Under the pieces are notes generated by a model that made no database searches, was not told the DNA's origin, and saw only the letters and a program-made list of their open reading frames with translations. 64,000 bases of DNA, taken from Streptomyces sp. L2 (GTDB lineage: Bacteria > Actinomycetota > Actinomycetes > Streptomycetales > Streptomycetaceae). The translations under genes and the position numbers were made by a program. The stretch is taken from contig NZ_QBDT01000001.1 of assembly GCF_004124325.1 (NCBI RefSeq), forward strand, positions 930,001 through 994,000, written 5' to 3'. Each line of letters begins with the position of its first letter. The first letter of the stretch is position 1. Positions 18,058 to 28,868 of this stretch are shown one piece after another.

Positions 18058-19416
18058 ATGCAAACCACCGATCCACCCGCCTCTCTGCTGTGCAGGGAGG
18101 TGAGGGACCGCAACGGCCGTGTGTACCGGGTCGGCGAGAGCGCCGGCGAGTTGACGGGACGCGACCGGATCTGGATGGCCGTCCTGCCCTGGCTGGGCAT
18201 GACGGGCGTCGCCTGCGCCGGGTACGCGTTCCTCGCGGCGCAGGACACGCTGGGGGGCGCCCGTCCGTGGGGCGGGGGCATGCTGTGGCCGGCCGGCCTG
18301 TGGGCGGCGGCCCTGGCGGGCGCGGCCCGGTGGTCCGGGCGGCGGCGTGAGAACGGCCCGCTCTCCGCCAGCGCGGCCGTGACCGCGGGGGCGTTCGCCA
18401 CCCTGCTCGGGTGCCTCGCCCTCGCCCTCGCGCCCGGTGTGCCGGTCGTCCGCCTCGGCTCCGCCCTGGTGGGCGGCACCGGTGCCGGCCTGGTGCACGC
18501 GACCTGTCTGACGCTGCCGGGCAAGTGGTGGCCGGAGCGCCGGGGCGGTCCGACGGCGTTCGTGGCGAGTGGCCTCGTCATCGGCGCCGTACCGTTCCTC
18601 CCCGGTCTCGCCGGCTGGCCGGCGGCGGACGCCGGGCAGCGCACTGTGCTCGCCGCGGCCGGTGCCGGAGCGTGTCTGGTGGTGGCGGCGGCCGGCCGGC
18701 TCCTTGGGGACCCGCCGAAGAACTGGTGGCCGCCGCACACCGACCCGCTCAGGGCTCCGGCGGCCCGGGGCGGACTGGAATCGAACCTGCCTGCCGTACG
18801 GCACTACACCCCCGAAGCGGCCGTCCGCGCCCCGGCGTTGTGGCTGCTGGGACTGTGCCTGCTGGGTGCGGCCGGCACCACCGCGCTCGGACTGCGGGGG
18901 CTCGCCCACCACGGCGCCGGCCCGGGGGCCGGCGGCGGGCTCGCGTGGGCCGTCGTGGCGGGCGGCGCGGCCGCGGCGGGCGCCGGGGCACTGTCCGACC
19001 GGCTGGGCCGGCGCCGCACCCTGGCCGCGGCCTGTCTGCTGCTGGGCGCCGCCCAGTTCGGGGCGGTGGCGGCCGGCCGGACGGACGGCGTGCCGCTGCT
19101 GGTGTGCTGTGCGGCCGCCACCGGGCTGGCCGGGGTCGCCGTCCTCGGGCTCGTCACCGCGCTGGCCGCGGACCACTTCGGTGAGAACCACCACGCGAGT
19201 GTCTACGGGCTGCTCGCGGGCGCCTGGCTCCTCCCGGCGGTCGTCGTCGGCACCGGCACCGGTGCCGACGGCCGGGACCCGCACGGCGCCCTCCTCCTGG
19301 CGGGCTGCACCGGGCTCGCATGCGCCGTACTGGCGCTGTTCCTCAAGGCTCCGGGCCGACCGAGTGCCCGGCGCATCGTCCCCAATCCCCACCCCCTCGG
19401 CGAGGAGATGGCCTGA
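18058..19416 (+). CDS. MFS transporter, divergent OFA-family paralogue
   Basis: A 452-aa membrane protein of about 12 hydrophobic segments. ATG 18058 is chosen because AAGGGG precedes it and the downstream DRNGRVYRVGE matches the N-terminus of the next transporter. Shared with that neighbour are WWPERRG, DPPKNWWPPHTDPL and AVRHYTPEA. This copy is richer in Ala/Gly, and several family-conserved aromatic and charged positions of the neighbour are absent, suggesting a diverged or specialised duplicate. It is likely an oxalate, formate or related anion carrier. A 120-nt gap separates it from the acyl-CoA synthetase, and it ends 1 nt before the next start. Confidence 0.75.
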   Translation: MQTTDPPASLLCREVRDRNGRVYRVGESAGELTGRDRIWMAVLPWLGMTGVACAGYAFLAAQDTLGGARPWGGGMLWPAGLWAAALAGAARWSGRRRENGPLSASAAVTAGAFATLLGCLALALAPGVPVVRLGSALVGGTGAGLVHATCLTLPGKWWPERRGGPTAFVASGLVIGAVPFLPGLAGWPAADAGQRTVLAAAGAGACLVVAAAGRLLGDPPKNWWPPHTDPLRAPAARGGLESNLPAVRHYTPEAAVRAPALWLLGLCLLGAAGTTALGLRGLAHHGAGPGAGGGLAWAVVAGGAAAAGAGALSDRLGRRRTLAAACLLLGAAQFGAVAAGRTDGVPLLVCCAAATGLAGVAVLGLVTALAADHFGENHHASVYGLLAGAWLLPAVVVGTGTGADGRDPHGALLLAGCTGLACAVLALFLKAPGRPSARRIVPNPHPLGEEMA

Positions 19417-19417
19417 C

Positions 19418-20833
19418 ATGACGCCTGATCCGATGGCAACCCGGAACACGCCGGCCGATCCCGGCGCGGCGAACCGCTCGTACCGCGAAGTCACCGACTC
19501 CCGGGGGCGGGTCTACCGCGTCGGCGAGACGGACCGCGACCTGCTCGGCCACTCGCGCAAGCTGATGGTGTACCTGCCGTGGATATCCATGATGGCCATC
19601 AGCGTGTCCGAGTACGCCTACGGCTCCGCGGAGGACACCCTGTCCGACGCGCACGGCTGGACGCAGAGCAACACCTTCTGGATCCTCAGCGTCTGGGTGT
19701 TCTTCCAGGCGGGCATCGCCTTCCCGGCCGGCTGGCTGCGCGAGCGGGGCATCCTCACCGCCCGCCGCGCCATGTACATCGGCTCCGCGATGTGCCTGCT
19801 GGGCTTCCTGTCCCTGTCCCACTTCGACAACGTGGCGCTCGCGATCTGCGGCTTCGGGGTCGTGGGCGGGCTGGGCTCCGGGCTGATCTACGCGACCTGC
19901 ATCAACATGGTCGGCAAGTGGTTCCCGGAGCGGCGCGGTGCGAAGACCGGCTTCGTCAACGGCGGTTTCGCCTACGGTTCGCTGCCGTTCATCTTCATCT
20001 TCAACTACGCCTTCGACACCGGGAACTACAACGAGGTACTCGACCTGATCGGCGTCTACGTGCTGATCGTGGTCGCGGTGTGCGCGTTCTTCTTCAAGGA
20101 CCCGCCGAAGAACTGGTGGCCGGCCGAGGTCGACCCGCTGTCGCACTCCGGGAACAGCAAGAGTGCCGCGAGCCTGGCGAAGAACCCCCCGGCGGTACGG
20201 CAGTTCACGCCGAAGGAGGCCATCAGAACCGGCATGCTCCCGCTGATGTGGATCACGGTGGTGATGACGGGAGGCGTGTCGATCTTCGGTATCTCCTTCC
20301 AGGTGGACTTCGCGAAGGACATCGGCTTCGGACCGCTGGTCGCGGCCTCGTCGATGGGCGTGATGGCCGTCATCAACGGGGTCGGCCGTGCCGTGGTCGG
20401 CTGGCTGTCGGACCTGTGGGGACGCAAGACGGCGCTGATCTTCGTGATCCTCGTCCTGGGCGTCGCCCAGTTCGGGGTCATCTGGGCCGGTGACATGAAG
20501 AGCGAGTGGCTGTTCCTGTTCTTCGCGTTCCTCTCCGGTTTCGGCGGCGGCGCCTTCTACCCGATGTTCGCCGCGCTGACCCCGGACTACTTCGGCGAGA
20601 ACTACAACGCCACCAACTACGGCCTGGTGTACAGCGGCAAGCTGATCAGCGGCCTGTTCGGCGGCGGCCTGGGCTCCATGGTGGTCGGCGCCTGGGGCTA
20701 CAACGGCGCCTACGCGCTGGCCGGCGGGATCTCGATGCTGGCGGCCGCGCTGGCCCTGCTGCTGCGCCAGCCGGGACGGGACGGCGGCACGGAGACGGCG
20801 CCCGCGGCGCCGAAGCCGCAGCCGGCCACCTGA
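19418..20833 (+). CDS. OFA-family MFS transporter (oxalate:formate antiporter type)
   Basis: A 471-aa, 12-TM major facilitator protein. ATG 19418 is chosen over upstream in-frame codons that lie inside the previous gene; GAGGAG is just upstream. The sequence carries MFS loop motifs (WLSDLWGRKTAL between TM8 and TM9) and OFA-type stretches (YATCINMVGKWFPERRGAKTG, FKDPPKNWWP, GAFYPMFAALTPDYFGENY). OFA carriers exchange oxalate for formate or take up oxalate. In the frc operon it most likely imports oxalate while exporting formate or in symport. It probably forms the last gene of the rightward operon starting at 12847. Confidence 0.85.
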   Translation: MTPDPMATRNTPADPGAANRSYREVTDSRGRVYRVGETDRDLLGHSRKLMVYLPWISMMAISVSEYAYGSAEDTLSDAHGWTQSNTFWILSVWVFFQAGIAFPAGWLRERGILTARRAMYIGSAMCLLGFLSLSHFDNVALAICGFGVVGGLGSGLIYATCINMVGKWFPERRGAKTGFVNGGFAYGSLPFIFIFNYAFDTGNYNEVLDLIGVYVLIVVAVCAFFFKDPPKNWWPAEVDPLSHSGNSKSAASLAKNPPAVRQFTPKEAIRTGMLPLMWITVVMTGGVSIFGISFQVDFAKDIGFGPLVAASSMGVMAVINGVGRAVVGWLSDLWGRKTALIFVILVLGVAQFGVIWAGDMKSEWLFLFFAFLSGFGGGAFYPMFAALTPDYFGENYNATNYGLVYSGKLISGLFGGGLGSMVVGAWGYNGAYALAGGISMLAAALALLLRQPGRDGGTETAPAAPKPQPAT

Positions 20834-21248
20834 CCCCGGCGATTCCGCGGCCTGATCCCCGCCGTCCCGCGGCCTTCCGCCGCCCGTTCCTGTCCGGCTC
20901 GCTTTCCCCCGCCGGGCTCCCCGGTGTTCCCCCTCCGCGATCCGCTCCCGGGTCGGGGCGGGGGAACGCGGGCTGCCGGGCGGGGGGCGGCGGGCGCGCG
21001 GGTGCTTGGCGGAGGGTGGCCGGGGCGGAGCGGGGTGGCCGGGCCAGAGGCCCATGTCAAGAGGCCCGGATCGGGCCTGGGAAGGCGGGCTGCCGGGCGG
21101 CGGGTCGCGGGCGCCCGGGTTGGCGGTGCGGGGCGCGGCCACCCTCAGGAACAGCGGGTCAGGAGCGGCGGCCAGGAGCCCCGGGGCGGGATGCCCGAGG
21201 CGGAGGCCCGGGACGCGAGGCCGGCCCGAGGCGGGAGGCCGGTCCGGG
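20834..21248. other. Convergent intergenic region
   Basis: This 415-nt stretch lies between the converging OFA transporter and GntR genes. It is very GC-rich and full of short GGCGGG/CCCGGG runs with several weak hairpins, but I see no gene, no clear terminator and no operator in it. Confidence 0.5.
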
Positions 21249-21926
21249 TCAGGAGGCGTCGCGTTCGAGGTAGGACTGGCGTGTGTGCTCGGTGTGTTCG
21301 CGCATCAGGCGGGTCGCGCGCCGGGCGTCGCGGTCGACGATCGCCAGGATCATCTCCTGGTGCTCCTCCCAGGAGGTGCCGCCGCGCAGCCGGGCCACCG
21401 GCGTGTAGTACCAGCGGACGCGCCGGTCGACCTGGGCGGCGAGTTCGGCGAGGACCGCGTTGCCGGCCAGTTCCATGATCTTGGCGTGGAAGGCGGCGTT
21501 CAGGGCGACGGCCCGCGTGATGTCGTTCTCGGCGGCGGCGATACGGCCCTCCTCCACGATGCGCTGCAGGGCGGTGATGCCCGCCTCGCCCGCGTTGAGC
21601 GCGGCCAGCCGGGCCGCCTCGGCCTCCAGGAGGGTGCGCACGGTCAGGAGCTGGTCGGCCTCCTCCTCGGTCGGCTCGTGCACGAACGCGCCCTGGGCGG
21701 GCCGCAGATCGACCCAGCCCTCGGTGTTGAGCCGCTGCAGCGCCTCGCGCACCGGCTGCCGGGAGACGCCGAGGTGTCCGGCGAGTTCGCTCTCCACCAG
21801 GTGCTGGCCGGGCTGCAGGGCGCGGGTGGTGATCAGCTCCAGGAGGGCCTCGTAGACGCGCTCGCGCAGCGGGCCGGGACGCTCCAGCCTGGGCACGGAG
21901 CCCTGCGGCAGTCCGGTCGGCAACAT
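21249..21926 (-). CDS. GntR-family regulator, FCD subfamily
   Basis: A 225-aa regulator. ATG 21926 has a purine-rich GGAGGGGGA upstream; an in-frame extension to 21986 would lack this. Residues ~15-80 form the winged helix (LRERVYEALLELI, LVESELAGHLGVSRQPVREAL), followed by an all-helical FCD effector domain with metal-site residues (EAEAARLAA, FHAKIMELAGN, HQEMILAI). FCD regulators of this type sense small carboxylates or acyl-CoAs. Its own promoter region contains GTCTACAGTCT (22009-22019), matching motifs in two other promoters of the cluster, so it probably autoregulates and controls the oxalate/formate genes. The ligand may be oxalate, oxalyl-CoA or formyl-CoA (inference). Confidence 0.88.
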   Translation of the reverse strand: MLPTGLPQGSVPRLERPGPLRERVYEALLELITTRALQPGQHLVESELAGHLGVSRQPVREALQRLNTEGWVDLRPAQGAFVHEPTEEEADQLLTVRTLLEAEAARLAALNAGEAGITALQRIVEEGRIAAAENDITRAVALNAAFHAKIMELAGNAVLAELAAQVDRRVRWYYTPVARLRGGTSWEEHQEMILAIVDRDARRATRLMREHTEHTRQSYLERDAS

Positions 21927-21998
21927 GGCGATCCCCCTCCTGGGCAGGTGCCGTGTACAGCGGACGGTATGCGGTACACGGTGCACTGCTCACTATGG

Positions 21999-22020
21999 AT
22001 TGTTTATCGTCTACAGTCTA
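21999..22020. promoter_or_regulatory. Predicted GntR operator C (upstream of its own gene)
   Basis: GTCTACAGTCT at 22009-22019 matches the three-site motif GTCkACwGTmT. It lies in an unusually AT-rich patch (ATTGTTTATC at 21999-22008), 83 nt upstream of the GntR start, so it probably overlaps the promoter. The left half-site is weaker than at the other two sites. Confidence 0.5.
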
Positions 22021-22058
22021 CGGCGCACAGAAGCCAGACCCGGCGCGCGTTGCGTGCG

Positions 22059-23006
22059 TCACGGGCACCGTACGACCTGGCCTGCGTACGAGAGGTTGCC
22101 GCCGAAACCGAACAGCAGGACCGGGTCGCCGCCGCGTACCGCTCCCTGCTCGATCAGCTTGGACAGGGCGAGCGGGATGCTCGCGGCGGACGTGTTGCCC
22201 GATTCGGTGACATCGCGCGCGACCACCGCGTTGACGGCCCCGATCTTCCCGGCGAGCGGCTCGATGATGCGCAGGTTGGCCTGGTGCAGGACGACCCCGG
22301 CGAGGGCGGCGGGTTCCAGGCCGGCCTTCTCGCAGGCCTGCCGGGCGATGGCCGGCAGCCGGGTGGTGGCCCAGCGGTAGACGCTCTGCCCCTCCTGGGC
22401 GAAACGGGGCGGGGTGCCCTCGATCCGCACGGCGTGCCCCATCTCGGGCACGGAGCCCCACAGCACCGGCCCGATGCCCGCCGCCTCGCCGGGTGCGCAG
22501 GCCTCGACCACGGCGGCGCCCGCGCCGTCGCCGACCAGGACACAGGTGGAGCGGTCGCTCCAGTCGGTGACCTCGGACATCTTGTCGGCGCCGATGACGA
22601 GCGCGCGGGTCGCCGCGCCCGCGCGGACGGTGTGGTCGGCGGTGGCCAGCGCGTGGGTGAAGCCGGCGCAGACGACGTTGACGTCCATCGCCGCCGGACC
22701 GGGGATACCGAGCCGGGCGGCTAGCCGGGCGGCGGTGTTCGGGGAGCGGTCGATCGCGGTGGAGGTGGCGACCAGCACCAGGTCGATGTCCTCCGGGGTG
22801 AGCCCCGCGGCGGCGAGGGCCTTGGCGGCGGCGTGCGCGGCGAGTTCGTCGACCGGCTCGTCGGGGCCGGCGATGTGGCGGGTACGGATGCCCACCCGGC
22901 TGCGGATCCACTCGTCGCTGGTGTCCACCAGGTCGGCCAGGTCGCCGTTGGTGAGCACGCGGGCGGGCTGGTAGTGGCCGATCGCGGTGATGCGCGAGCC
23001 GTTCAT
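22059..23006 (-). CDS. FabH-like 3-oxoacyl-ACP synthase III
   Basis: A 315-aa ketosynthase III. The start at ATG 23006 gives the classical N-terminus (SRITAIGHYQPARVLTN) and has GAGGGGG upstream. The catalytic triad is intact: Cys113 in VVCAGFTHAL, His241 in LHQANLRI and Asn271 in ESGNTSAAS. The family condenses an acyl-CoA starter with malonyl-ACP, or performs acyl transfer in secondary metabolism. It shares a bidirectional control region with the PanE-like gene and lies upstream of the GntR gene on the same strand, so it seems part of the regulon. A KAS III in an oxalate/formate cluster is unexpected; no ACP or other fatty-acid gene is nearby. Confidence 0.88.
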   Translation of the reverse strand: MNGSRITAIGHYQPARVLTNGDLADLVDTSDEWIRSRVGIRTRHIAGPDEPVDELAAHAAAKALAAAGLTPEDIDLVLVATSTAIDRSPNTAARLAARLGIPGPAAMDVNVVCAGFTHALATADHTVRAGAATRALVIGADKMSEVTDWSDRSTCVLVGDGAGAAVVEACAPGEAAGIGPVLWGSVPEMGHAVRIEGTPPRFAQEGQSVYRWATTRLPAIARQACEKAGLEPAALAGVVLHQANLRIIEPLAGKIGAVNAVVARDVTESGNTSAASIPLALSKLIEQGAVRGGDPVLLFGFGGNLSYAGQVVRCP

Positions 23007-23179
23007 CGGGCGTGTCCCCCTCATTGCCGTGGGTAGCGGGACCCACCAGTCTCTTCGGTGACTCACGGGTACGAGGGCAACTGAAGTCACAGGAATCGGA
23101 CGCGGAGATTGTCGGCTTCCGCAGCGGCGGAGCCTCGGCGCCGTGCGGGTGTGCGCGGACTCTTGTCGGCCGTGACTCC

Positions 23180-23205
23180 ATACTGTAGACAATATTTCGT
23201 CGACA
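23180..23205. promoter_or_regulatory. Predicted GntR operator B (FabH-like / PanE-like promoter region)
   Basis: TGTAGAC (23184-23190) and GTCGACA (23199-23205) form inverted half-sites with one mismatch around 8 nt. The minus strand reads GTCTACAGTAT over 23180-23190, matching the motif at the other two sites. The 266-nt divergent region is otherwise GC-rich apart from AATATTT at 23191-23197. The spacing resembles GntR-family dimer sites. Confidence 0.55.
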
Positions 23206-23272
23206 ACCCATCTCGACACCCCGCCCCCACACCCCACCTCCGCGGTATCCCTCAAACCGAACGGAGTGTTCC

Positions 23273-24244
23273 GTGAAAGTCGCAGTCCTCGGCGCCGGTG
23301 CGATCGGCGCCTACGTCGGTGCCGCGCTCCACCGCGCCGGCGCCGATGTGCATCTCGTCGCCCGTGGACCGCATCTGGCGGCCATGAGGCAGCACGGAGT
23401 GCGCGTGCTCAGCCCCCGCGGCGACTACACCGCGCACCCGAACGCCACCGACGACCCGGCCGAGATCGGCCCGGCCGACTACGTCTTCCTGGGCCTGAAG
23501 GCCAACTCCTACGCGGCGTGCGGGCCGCTGATCCAGCCGCTGCTGCACGAGCGCACGGCGGTGGTGGCCGCCCAGAACGGCATCCCCTGGTGGTACTTCC
23601 ACCGGCACGGCGGCCCCTACGACGGCCATCGCGTCGAGAGCGTCGACCCCGGCGGCGCCGTCAGCACCGTCCTCGCCCCCGAACGGGCCGTCGGCTGCGT
23701 CGTCTACGCGGCGACGGAACTGGCGGCGCCCGGCGTCGTCCGGCATCTGGAGGGCACGCGGTTCTCCGTCGGCGAGCCCGGCCGCGAGATCTCGGCGCGC
23801 TGCCTGGACTTCAGCGAGGCGATGCGCGCCGGCGGCCTGAAGTGCCCCGTCGAACCCGACGTGCGCAACGACATCTGGCTGAAGCTGCTCGGCAACATCT
23901 CCTTCAACCCGATCAGCGCCCTCACCCGGGCCACCATGCGGCAGATGTGCCTGCACGGCGGCACCCGCCGGGTCGTGGAGACGATGATGCGCGAGAGCCT
24001 GGCGGTCGCCGAGGCCCTCGGGTGCGAGGTCGGCGTCTCCGTCGAACGGCGGCTCGCGGGCGCGGAACGCGTCGGCGACCACCGCACCTCCACGCTCCAG
24101 GACCTGGAGCGCGGCAAGCCGCTGGAGCTCGACGTGCTGCTCGCGGCCGTCGTCGAACTCGCGGACGTCACCGGCGTCGAGGTGCCCACCCTGCGCACCG
24201 TGCACGCCATCTCGGACCTGCTCGCGCTGACGAGCGCCGCATGA
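23273..24244 (+). CDS. 2-dehydropantoate 2-reductase family protein (PanE/ApbA)
   Basis: A 323-aa protein with an N-terminal Rossmann motif (VLGAGAIGAYVG, residues 5-16), FLGLKANSY near 78, AQNGIPWW near 103 and the C-terminal ApbA_C helical domain with DIWLKLLGNISFNP near 203. These are family hallmarks: an NADPH-dependent 2-oxoacid reductase, classically ketopantoate to pantoate for CoA synthesis. Because it starts a rightward group that runs into formate dehydrogenase (10-nt gap), it may reduce a related small 2-oxoacid such as glyoxylate or tartronate semialdehyde, or boost CoA supply. GTG is not needed: ATG 23273 follows a weak GGAG. Confidence 0.85.
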   Translation: MKVAVLGAGAIGAYVGAALHRAGADVHLVARGPHLAAMRQHGVRVLSPRGDYTAHPNATDDPAEIGPADYVFLGLKANSYAACGPLIQPLLHERTAVVAAQNGIPWWYFHRHGGPYDGHRVESVDPGGAVSTVLAPERAVGCVVYAATELAAPGVVRHLEGTRFSVGEPGREISARCLDFSEAMRAGGLKCPVEPDVRNDIWLKLLGNISFNPISALTRATMRQMCLHGGTRRVVETMMRESLAVAEALGCEVGVSVERRLAGAERVGDHRTSTLQDLERGKPLELDVLLAAVVELADVTGVEVPTLRTVHAISDLLALTSAA

Positions 24245-24254
24245 GGAGCGTCGT

Positions 24255-26174
24255 ATGAGGAAGCGGCAACCGAAGACCTACACCCGGCTCACCCACCCCC
24301 TGGTGCGCGACGCGCGCGACGAACCGTTCCGGCGGGCGAGCTGGGAGGAGGCGCTGGACCGCACGGCGCGGGGCCTGACACGCAACCGGGGCGCGTTCGG
24401 CATGTTCTCCTGCTCCCGCGCGACCAACGAGATGAACTACGTGGCGCAGAAGTTCGCCCGGGTCGTGATGGGCACCCACAACGTCGACTCGTGCAACCGG
24501 ACCTGTCACGCGCCCAGCGTGGCCGGGCTGGCGGCGGCGTTCGGCTCCGGCGGGGGCACGTCGTCGTACGAGGAGACCGAGCACACCGACGTCATCGTGA
24601 TGTGGGGCTCCAACGCCCGCTTCGCGCACCCGATCTTCTTCCAGCACGTGCTCAAGGGCATACACAACGGTGCCCGGATGTATGCGGTCGACCCCCGCCG
24701 CACCTCCACCGCCGAGTGGGCGGAGAGCTGGCTCGGGCTGAACGTGGGCACCGACATCCCGCTGGCGCACGCGGTCGGCCGCGAGATCATCCACGCGGGC
24801 CTGGTCAACGAGGCGTTCGTCGGGCGGGCGACGACCGGTTTCGAGGAGTACGAGAAGCTGGTCGAGCCGTGGACGCTGTCCCTCGCCGAGAAGGTGACGG
24901 GCGTGCCGGCCCGCGCGATCCGTGAGCTGGCGCACGCCTACGCGCGGGCCGAGCGCGCCCAGTTGTGCTGGACGCTGGGCATCACCGAGCACCACAACGG
25001 CACCGACAACGTCCGCGCGCTGATCAACCTGTCCCTGCTCACCGGTCACGTCGGCCGCTACGGCTCCGGTCTGCAGCCGCTGCGCGGGCAGAACAACGTG
25101 CAGGGCGGCGGCGACATGGGCGCGATCCCCAACCGGCTGCCCGGATTCCAGGACATCCTCGACCCCGACGTCCGGCTGCGGTTCGAGTCGGCCTGGGACA
25201 CGGTGATCGAGCCGCACTACGGGCTGGACCTGACGGACATGTTCAAGGCGATGGAGGACGGCTCGCTGCGGGCCGTGTACTGCGTCGGGGAGAACCCCGC
25301 GCAGTCGGAGGCCGACACCGAACAGGCGGTACGCCGGCTGGGGGCGCTGGACTTCCTCGTCGTGCAGGACATCTTCCTCACGAAGACCGCCGAACTGGCC
25401 GACGTGGTGCTGCCGGCGACCGCCGGCTGGGCGGAGACGGAGGGCACCACCACCAACAGCGAGCGGCGGGTGCAGCGGGTGCGCCGGGCCGTCACCCCGC
25501 CCGGCGAGGCCCGCGAGGACATCGACATCATCTGCGACCTGGCGGCCCGGCTCGGCCACGACTGGAAGTACGCGGACCCGGAGGCCGTCTGGAACGAGCT
25601 GCGGTCGGTGTCGCCGGACCACTACGGGATGACGTACGAGCGGCTGGTGGAGCACCAGGGCATCCAGTGGCCCTGCCCGAGCACCGAGTCGCTCGAACCG
25701 CCGTATCTGCACGGCCGGTTGTGGGAGACGGACCCCGGCCGGCGGGGCCGGGCGGCGCCGTTCGGGCTGGTGCGGCACGATCCGCCGGTGGACCTCACCG
25801 ACGAGGAGTACCCCATCCGGCTCACCACCGGGCGGCGGCTGGACTCGTACAACACCGGGGTGCAGAGCGGCGGTTTCGCCTCCCCGCTCAGGCGCGGCGA
25901 GTACGTGGAGCTGTGCCCGGAGGACGCCGAGCGGTACGGGGTGGCCGTCGGTGAGGAGGTCCGGGTGTCCTCGCGGCGCGGCTCGGTGGTGGCGCCGGTG
26001 TGGGTCGACACGGGGCTGCGGCCCGGCCTGGCCTTCATGACCATGCACTTCCCCGACGAGGTGGACACCAACGCGCTGACGATCGAGGCGACGTGCCCGA
26101 TCGCGGGGACGGCGGAGTTCAAGGCGTCGGCGATCCGGATCGAGAAGCTCCCGGCCACGACGTACGTGAGGTGA
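24255..26174 (+). CDS. Formate dehydrogenase, molybdopterin catalytic fragment (lacks N-terminal Fe-S domains)
   Basis: A 639-aa molybdopterin oxidoreductase core. The molybdenum ligand and base are Cys84-His85 in NRTCHAPSV (cysteine form of the selenocysteine-His pair), and the formate-binding arginine is in PLRGQNNVQGGGDMG near residue 277; both point to formate dehydrogenase rather than nitrate reductase. The C-terminal dinucleotide-binding domain (ATCPIAGTAEFKASAIR) is present. The protein starts directly at RLTHPLVR, so the usual N-terminal [4Fe-4S] domain is missing; that part is encoded by the gene at 28001-28861. It oxidises formate to CO2 and should dock with the Fe-S fragment and the NuoEF-like diaphorase. 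ATG 24255 follows GAGGAG. Confidence 0.9.
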   Translation: MRKRQPKTYTRLTHPLVRDARDEPFRRASWEEALDRTARGLTRNRGAFGMFSCSRATNEMNYVAQKFARVVMGTHNVDSCNRTCHAPSVAGLAAAFGSGGGTSSYEETEHTDVIVMWGSNARFAHPIFFQHVLKGIHNGARMYAVDPRRTSTAEWAESWLGLNVGTDIPLAHAVGREIIHAGLVNEAFVGRATTGFEEYEKLVEPWTLSLAEKVTGVPARAIRELAHAYARAERAQLCWTLGITEHHNGTDNVRALINLSLLTGHVGRYGSGLQPLRGQNNVQGGGDMGAIPNRLPGFQDILDPDVRLRFESAWDTVIEPHYGLDLTDMFKAMEDGSLRAVYCVGENPAQSEADTEQAVRRLGALDFLVVQDIFLTKTAELADVVLPATAGWAETEGTTTNSERRVQRVRRAVTPPGEAREDIDIICDLAARLGHDWKYADPEAVWNELRSVSPDHYGMTYERLVEHQGIQWPCPSTESLEPPYLHGRLWETDPGRRGRAAPFGLVRHDPPVDLTDEEYPIRLTTGRRLDSYNTGVQSGGFASPLRRGEYVELCPEDAERYGVAVGEEVRVSSRRGSVVAPVWVDTGLRPGLAFMTMHFPDEVDTNALTIEATCPIAGTAEFKASAIRIEKLPATTYVR

Positions 26175-26180
26175 TCCGAC

Positions 26181-28000
<1,820 letters not shown>

Positions 28001-28004
<4 letters not shown>

Positions 28005-28861
28005 CCGCGATACCGATCGGAGTGCCGCGCCGGCTGGTCGAGTTCACGCTCGACGGGCGGGAGACGAGGGTTCCGGAGGGCTCCACCGTGCTGGACGCCT
28101 GCCGGGCCGCCGGCACGGATGTGCCCACGCTGTGCGAGGGCGACACGCTGCGTCCGAAGAACGCCTGCCGGGTGTGCGTGGTGGAGGTGGAGGGGTCCCG
28201 GACGCTGCAGCCGGCCTGCTCGCGCCGGGCCGAGCCCGGCATGGTGGTGCGTACGGACACCGAGCGCACCCGGCACAGCCGCAAGGTGGTCCTGGAGCTG
28301 CTCGCCTCCTCGGTCGATCTGTCGACGACGCCGCGGGTGGCCGGCTGGATCAAGGAGTACGAGGCGAAGCCGGACCGGTTCGGCCCGGACGCGGCCCGGC
28401 TGAACGAGGAGCCGAGGGTCGACAACGAGCTGTACGTCCGCGACTACGGCAAGTGCATCCTGTGCTACAAGTGCGTCGACGCCTGCGGCGACCAGTGGCA
28501 GAACACGTTCGCGATCGCGGTCGCCGGGCGCGGCTTCGACGCCCGGATCGCCGTGGAGCACGACGCGCCGCTGACCGACTCGGCCTGTGTGTACTGCGGG
28601 AACTGTGTGGAGGTGTGCCCGACGGGGGCGCTGTCGTTCAAGTCGGAGTTCGACATGCGGGCGGCGGGTACGTGGGACGAGTCGAAGCAGACGGAGACGA
28701 CGACGGTGTGCGCGTACTGCGGAGTGGGCTGCAACCTCACGCTGCACGTGCAGGACAATGAGATCGTGAAGGTCACCTCGCCGCACGACAGCCCGGTGAC
28801 CCACGGCAATCTCTGCATCAAGGGCCGTTTCGGCTACCAGCACGTACAGAACCGGGGCTGA
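28001..28861 (+). CDS. N-terminal Fe-S fragment of formate dehydrogenase alpha subunit
   Basis: A 286-aa iron-sulfur protein. It contains, in order, a [2Fe-2S] ferredoxin/NuoG-like domain (STVLDACRAAG, CEGDTLRPKNACRVC), a histidine-cysteine [4Fe-4S] region, two ferredoxin [4Fe-4S] sites (CILCYKCVDAC; CVYCGNCVEVC), and finally the molybdopterin-type [4Fe-4S] motif CAYCGVGCNLT...NLCIKGRFGY. The last motif normally begins the catalytic domain of FdhA, and the protein ends right after it. The missing remainder is encoded by the gene at 24255. The two pieces together (about 925 aa) match one FdsA subunit. ATG 28001 overlaps the NuoEF stop. Confidence 0.92.
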
Positions 28862-28868
28862 TCAGGAC

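Noticed and set aside
18569..19417. An N-terminal extension of the second OFA transporter
   Set aside because: It lies wholly inside the first transporter gene, lacks hydrophobic segments and is superseded by ATG 19418 with a good ribosome binding site.
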